Below are positions 21,891-23,986 of a DNA stretch of 23,986 nucleotides, piece by piece (the first letter of the stretch is position 1; each line of letters begins with the position of its first letter). A program made the translations under genes and the position numbers. The stretch covers positions 1 through 23,986 of the forward strand of contig DASZHA010000032.1 in assembly GCA_035938265.1 (NCBI GenBank), in the 5' to 3' direction. The notes beneath the pieces were generated by a model. The model was given only the letters and a program-made list of their open reading frames with translations, made no database searches and was not told where the DNA came from. The stretch comes from DASZHA01 sp035938265 (GTDB taxonomy: Bacteria > Chloroflexota > Dormibacteria > DASZGP01).

Positions 21891-22465
21891 GACCGGAGGG
21901 CTCCCGTGGGATCGAAGGTCAGCCGGGCGGCGTGGCCGGTGTCGAGGGCGCGGCTGAGGAGGTCGGGGGTCGGGCCCTCGGTAGCGACCGCGGTCAGCTC
22001 CCGCGCCACCACCTGGAGGATGAGGTCCTCGGCGCCGATATAGATCGTCTCCAGCCGGCGCGACTCCCCCGCGTTCAGCTCGGTTCGGGCCGCCATCACC
22101 ATCGGGAAGGCGGCCGACAGGTGGTCAAGCTCGGCCTGCGGTCCCCAGCCCAGCTCGACCTGGGTGGGGCCGTCGGGCGCCAGCCGATGGGCCAGGAGCC
22201 CGTTCCCGGTGACAGTCAGCTCCAGCTCGCACTCATCACCCCACCCGGTGCGGCTCTGCAGTAGCAGGCGGCGGGTGACCAGCCTGGCGTCGAGCTCCCA
22301 GTCCAGGGTCGTGGTCAGCGTCACCGGGTAATCGGTCCGCAGACGGCTGGTCACCCGCAACCCGGCGCCAAAGGCGTTCACCGTCAGCTCCTCGCTGCCG
22401 GCGTCGGCGCCTGCCGGGTCGAGGATCGTATAGCTGGCCTGGTGTGGCAGGGGTAGCTGGGCCAT
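21833..22465 (-). CDS. Beta-rich protein of unknown function
   Basis: I do not recognise this 210-residue protein. Alternating hydrophobic strands dominate (SYTILDP, LTVNAFGAGLRVTSRLRTDYPVTLTTTLDWELDARLVTRRLLLQSRTGW, CELELTVTGNGLLAHRLAP). It then has helix-forming stretches with AELDHLSAAFPMVMAAR and RRLETIYIGAEDLILQVVAREL. The pattern recalls lipid-binding barrels with a beta sheet wrapped around a cavity. There is no signal peptide and only one Cys. ATG 22465 (MAQLPLPHQ) is preferred to an upstream start that would overlap the divergent DUF3467 gene; CATAAT lies 9 nt before it and no Shine-Dalgarno is seen. Its 3' end overlaps the GH1 gene by 58 bp. Confidence 0.68.
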   Translation of the reverse strand: MAQLPLPHQASYTILDPAGADAGSEELTVNAFGAGLRVTSRLRTDYPVTLTTTLDWELDARLVTRRLLLQSRTGWGDECELELTVTGNGLLAHRLAPDGPTQVELGWGPQAELDHLSAAFPMVMAARTELNAGESRRLETIYIGAEDLILQVVARELTAVATEGPTPDLLSRALDTGHAARLTFDPTGALRSYEGLLRLERLSLLPAPTK

Positions 22466-22474
22466 GCCGCTGGG

Positions 22475-22488
22475 ATTATGGCTACTCT
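22475..22488. promoter_or_regulatory. Divergent -10 boxes between beta-rich and DUF3467 genes
   Basis: CATAAT on the minus strand (22480 to 22475) is 9 nt from ATG 22465. TACTCT on the plus strand (22483-22488) would start transcription near 22495, next to AAAGGAGA (22496-22503). No -35 boxes are clear. Confidence 0.33.
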
Positions 22489-22509
22489 TGCGTCCAAAGG
22501 AGATCGCCA

Positions 22510-22869
22510 ATGCCAGAAGCAGACGTGCCCTCTTCCGACGTGGCCGCGCCATCCGAGATCAATGTCCAGATCCCCGAGCCCCATTTCGACATCCTCTACA
22601 GCGACCAGGCTTTCATCTCGCATACGCCGGTCGGGTTCACGCTTGACTTTGCCCAGCTCACCCCGCAGGCGGGCCTGAGCCGGGTGGTGGCTCGGGTGGG
22701 AATGAGCCCCCTGCACCTGAAGCTGCTGGTCAGGGTGCTGAGCGACAACCTGAAGCGCGATGAGGCTGAGTTCGGTGAGGTCTCGGTGACCAAGGAGATG
22801 ATGGAGCAGCACCAGGCCCGGGCTCACCACATCGGTTTCCAGCCCGACCCCAACGAGCCCAAGAAATGA
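22510..22869 (+). CDS. DUF3467-type protein
   Basis: A 119-residue protein resembling DUF3467. The pattern FDILYSDQAFISHTPVGFTLDFAQLTP (about 29-55), then VVARVGMSPLHLKLLVRVLSDNLKRDEAEFG (about 60-90), is the usual sequence of short strands plus a long helix in that family. Its molecular role is not known. ATG 22510 has AAAGGAGA ahead (GGAG 22499-22502, 7-nt spacer); a longer frame upstream was rejected because of this strong site. Its TGA overlaps the ATG of the trmK-like gene in an ATGA junction, so the two proteins are made in a coupled manner. Confidence 0.83.
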   Translation: MPEADVPSSDVAAPSEINVQIPEPHFDILYSDQAFISHTPVGFTLDFAQLTPQAGLSRVVARVGMSPLHLKLLVRVLSDNLKRDEAEFGEVSVTKEMMEQHQARAHHIGFQPDPNEPKK

Positions 22870-23402
22870 TCCCGCTGCCGGCCCGGCTGGAGGGCGTGCT
22901 CCGGCTGGTCCCCATGACCGGCGCGGTGGCCGACATCGGTAGCGGGCACGGCGCCCTGGCGCTGGCGCTGGCGGCCAGGGGGCAGCGGGTGGTCGCCACC
23001 GAGCGCACGCCTGCGGCAGCGGCACGGCTGACCGCCGACATCGCCCGCCGCCTGGAAGCGATGAGGCGCGCGAGGGTCGCGCCGGCCCCGGCCAACGCCG
23101 CCGTCGTATCGCCGACGGTTCGGATGGGGGAGGGGCTGGCGCCGCTCGCCGAGTCGGAGGTTGCCACGGCTGTGATCGCCGGTATGGGGGCCCGCAGCAT
23201 CGTGGCGATCCTTGACTCGGCCCCATGGCTGCCCCGCTGGCTGGTGCTGCAGCCGATCCAGGAGCCAGGGCTGGCGGCGGCCTGGATCGAAAGCAGGGGC
23301 TGGCGATTCACGCTCACGGAGACGAAGCAGGGCCGGCGGACCTACCGCGCGTGGCGGATCGAGGTCCCGGCGTCCGTTCGCCGCCGGCGCGCCGCCGCTT
23401 GA
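22866..23402 (+). CDS. trmK: TrmK-like tRNA adenine-N1 methyltransferase, divergent and short
   Basis: A 178-residue Rossmann methyltransferase of the TrmK (tRNA m1A22) family. Shared marks are the N-terminal LPARLEGVLRLVP, ADIGSGHGALALALAARG (SAM site, 22-39), VIAGMGARSIVAIL, LVLQPIQEPGLAAAWIESRGW and a final Tyr-containing strand. In B. subtilis TrmK the SAM motif reads ADIGSDHAYLP and its Asp (residue 29, as I recall, linked to catalysis) is Gly27 here; GMGG is GMGA. The coiled-coil C-terminal domain of full-length TrmK (about 235 residues) is missing; the protein ends in an RRRR-containing tail. The gene overlaps DUF3467 by 4 bp upstream and rnhA by 4 bp downstream. It may be an altered-specificity or inactive form. 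Confidence 0.83.
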   Translation: MIPLPARLEGVLRLVPMTGAVADIGSGHGALALALAARGQRVVATERTPAAAARLTADIARRLEAMRRARVAPAPANAAVVSPTVRMGEGLAPLAESEVATAVIAGMGARSIVAILDSAPWLPRWLVLQPIQEPGLAAAWIESRGWRFTLTETKQGRRTYRAWRIEVPASVRRRRAAA

Positions 23403-23821
23403 GCCACCTGGTCATCCATACCGACGGGGGTTCGCGCGGCAACCCCGGCCCCGCGGCCATCGGCGTGGTCATCGAGGTGGAGAAGGAGGGCCGGTCGGAG
23501 GTGATCCAGGAGATCGCCGAACGCATTGGGGTGGCCAGCAACAACGTCGCCGAGTACCGGGCCATCATCCGGGGCCTGGAGGCGGCGCGGGAGCTCGGCG
23601 CCGACAGCGTCACCTCATTGCTCGACAGCCAGCTGGTGGTGGAGCAGCTGAATGGCAACTACCGGGTCAAGCACGCGGACCTAAAGCCGCTGCACGCGCT
23701 GGTGAAACAGCTCGCCGCCGAGTTTCCCCTGGTCACATTCCAGCACGTCAGGCGGGAGCAGAACGAGGAGGCCGACCGCCTGGTCAATGCCGCCCTCGAC
23801 GGCAACCCCACCTCGCAATAG
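23399..23821 (+). CDS. rnhA: Ribonuclease HI-type protein
   Basis: A 140-residue type-I RNase H that cuts the RNA strand of RNA-DNA hybrids. All four acidic residues are there: Asp9 in HTDGGSRGNPG, Glu52 in NNVAEYRA, Asp76 in LLDSQLVVEQL and Asp126 in EEADRLVN. The form is the short archaeal/Bacillus YpdQ-like kind without the basic protrusion of E. coli RNase HI. The start is TTG 23399, overlapping the TGA of trmK in a TTGA junction; no ribosome site is visible, so translation should depend on coupling. A longer frame upstream is only the trmK region in another phase. It ends 42 bp before the rnpB start. Confidence 0.93.
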   Translation: MSHLVIHTDGGSRGNPGPAAIGVVIEVEKEGRSEVIQEIAERIGVASNNVAEYRAIIRGLEAARELGADSVTSLLDSQLVVEQLNGNYRVKHADLKPLHALVKQLAAEFPLVTFQHVRREQNEEADRLVNAALDGNPTSQ

Positions 23822-23850
23822 GCTGCCCTTTAGCCGGGCTCCTCGCGGGG

Positions 23851-23856
23851 TAGAAT
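23851..23856 (+). promoter_or_regulatory. -10 box TAGAAT of rnpB
   Basis: TAGAAT ends 6 nt before the likely 5' end of the RNase P RNA, so its place fits well. A TTTAGC at 23829-23834, 16 bp upstream, is a weak -35 (3 of 6). Confidence 0.45.
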
Positions 23857-23862
23857 CCGGGC

Positions 23863-23986
23863 TGCGTGACGAGTCGGCAAGGTGACCGCGGCGGGAGCGA
23901 TCCCGTCGAGGAAAGTCCGAGCTCCGTAGAGCAGAGTGCCGGGTAACACCCGGCGGGCGTGAGCCCAGGGAAAGTGCCACAGAAAA
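23863..23986 (+). ncRNA. rnpB: RNase P RNA, class-A type, 5' part (cut by window end)
   Basis: The conserved RNase P RNA core is unmistakable: GAGGAAAGTCCGAGCTCC (P4/CR-I side), TAGAGCAGAGTGCC, GGTAACACCC, and AGGGAAAGTGCCACAGAAA (CR-II/III). The upstream part, GCGGCGGGAGCGATCCCGTC, forms the P3-like stem. The 3' portion, including the second half of P4 and P1, is beyond the window, so the RNA is incomplete here. The exact 5' end (about 23863) is estimated from the TAGAAT box and the start of pairing. This is the catalytic RNA for tRNA 5'-end maturation. Confidence 0.95.

Noticed and set aside
20959..21957. Second plus-strand frame of 332 codons within the GH1 gene
   Set aside because: Ser/Thr/Pro/Arg-rich phase shadow of the GH1 frame, whose catalytic motifs are intact.

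Overview
The window is dense, very GC-rich bacterial chromosome with short intergenic gaps and long antisense open frames caused by GC-skewed codon use. The gene mix looks like a soil-type high-GC Terrabacteria lineage: an MmpL-type exporter, an R2lox-like ferritin-fold oxidase, an F420/FMN split-barrel protein, DUF4395 plus thioredoxin, DUF3467, and a class-A-type rnpB. Chloroflexota, Dormibacterota or Actinomycetota are all possible; this is inference from gene content and no phylogenetic marker in the window settles it. I see no insertion sequence, prophage, CRISPR array, integrase or plasmid function. This is mostly core or lineage-specific chromosome, not an island.

Layout. Bases 1-445 are the end of an SMC/YhaN-like ATPase, convergent with a minus-strand pair: a split-barrel flavin/F420 protein followed by a degenerate M24 'pita-bread' protein. 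An acyl-CoA dehydrogenase (2400-3605) has its own leader rich in TGTCA motifs and a strong hairpin after its stop. Next come a minus-strand pair (a one-TM protein with a four-Cys outer domain, then a SAM methyltransferase) and a divergent plus-strand pair (a SRPBCC protein and an alpha/beta hydrolase). A minus-strand operon follows: TetR regulator, then a 1013-aa MMPL/RND exporter, then a small membrane protein. Two matching 16-bp operator-like sites lie just upstream of the regulator. A SnoaL-like protein, an RhtA-like exporter and a LOG/TIGR00725 nucleotide-binding protein come next.

From 13.3 kb there is a tRNA-Leu(UAG), a perfect 9+9 inverted repeat, an R2lox-like oxidase, a DedA protein, a coiled-coil protein of unknown function, a DUF4395-thioredoxin pair, a stand-alone Cas4/RecB-type PD-(D/E)XK nuclease with four candidate Fe-S cysteines, and a small SH3-like protein. 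A minus-strand lipid pair (esterase, then PlsC-like acyltransferase) diverges from trpD and a GH1 beta-glycosidase. A beta-rich protein of unknown function overlaps the GH1 tail. The window closes with a coupled DUF3467-trmK-rnhA operon and the 5' part of the RNase P RNA.

Most notable points: (1) paired TetR operators one whole number of helical turns apart; (2) an R2lox-like protein keeping the Val and Tyr of the R2lox cross-link, beneath a perfect palindrome; (3) a TrmK homologue lacking the Asp thought to be catalytic and the C-terminal domain; (4) an M24 protein missing most metal ligands; (5) a membrane thiol pair with both CxxC motifs predicted to face the cytoplasm; (6) several genes with a -10-like TANNNT box 6-9 nt before the start codon and no Shine-Dalgarno, suggesting leaderless mRNAs. 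None of these by itself is a proven new system.
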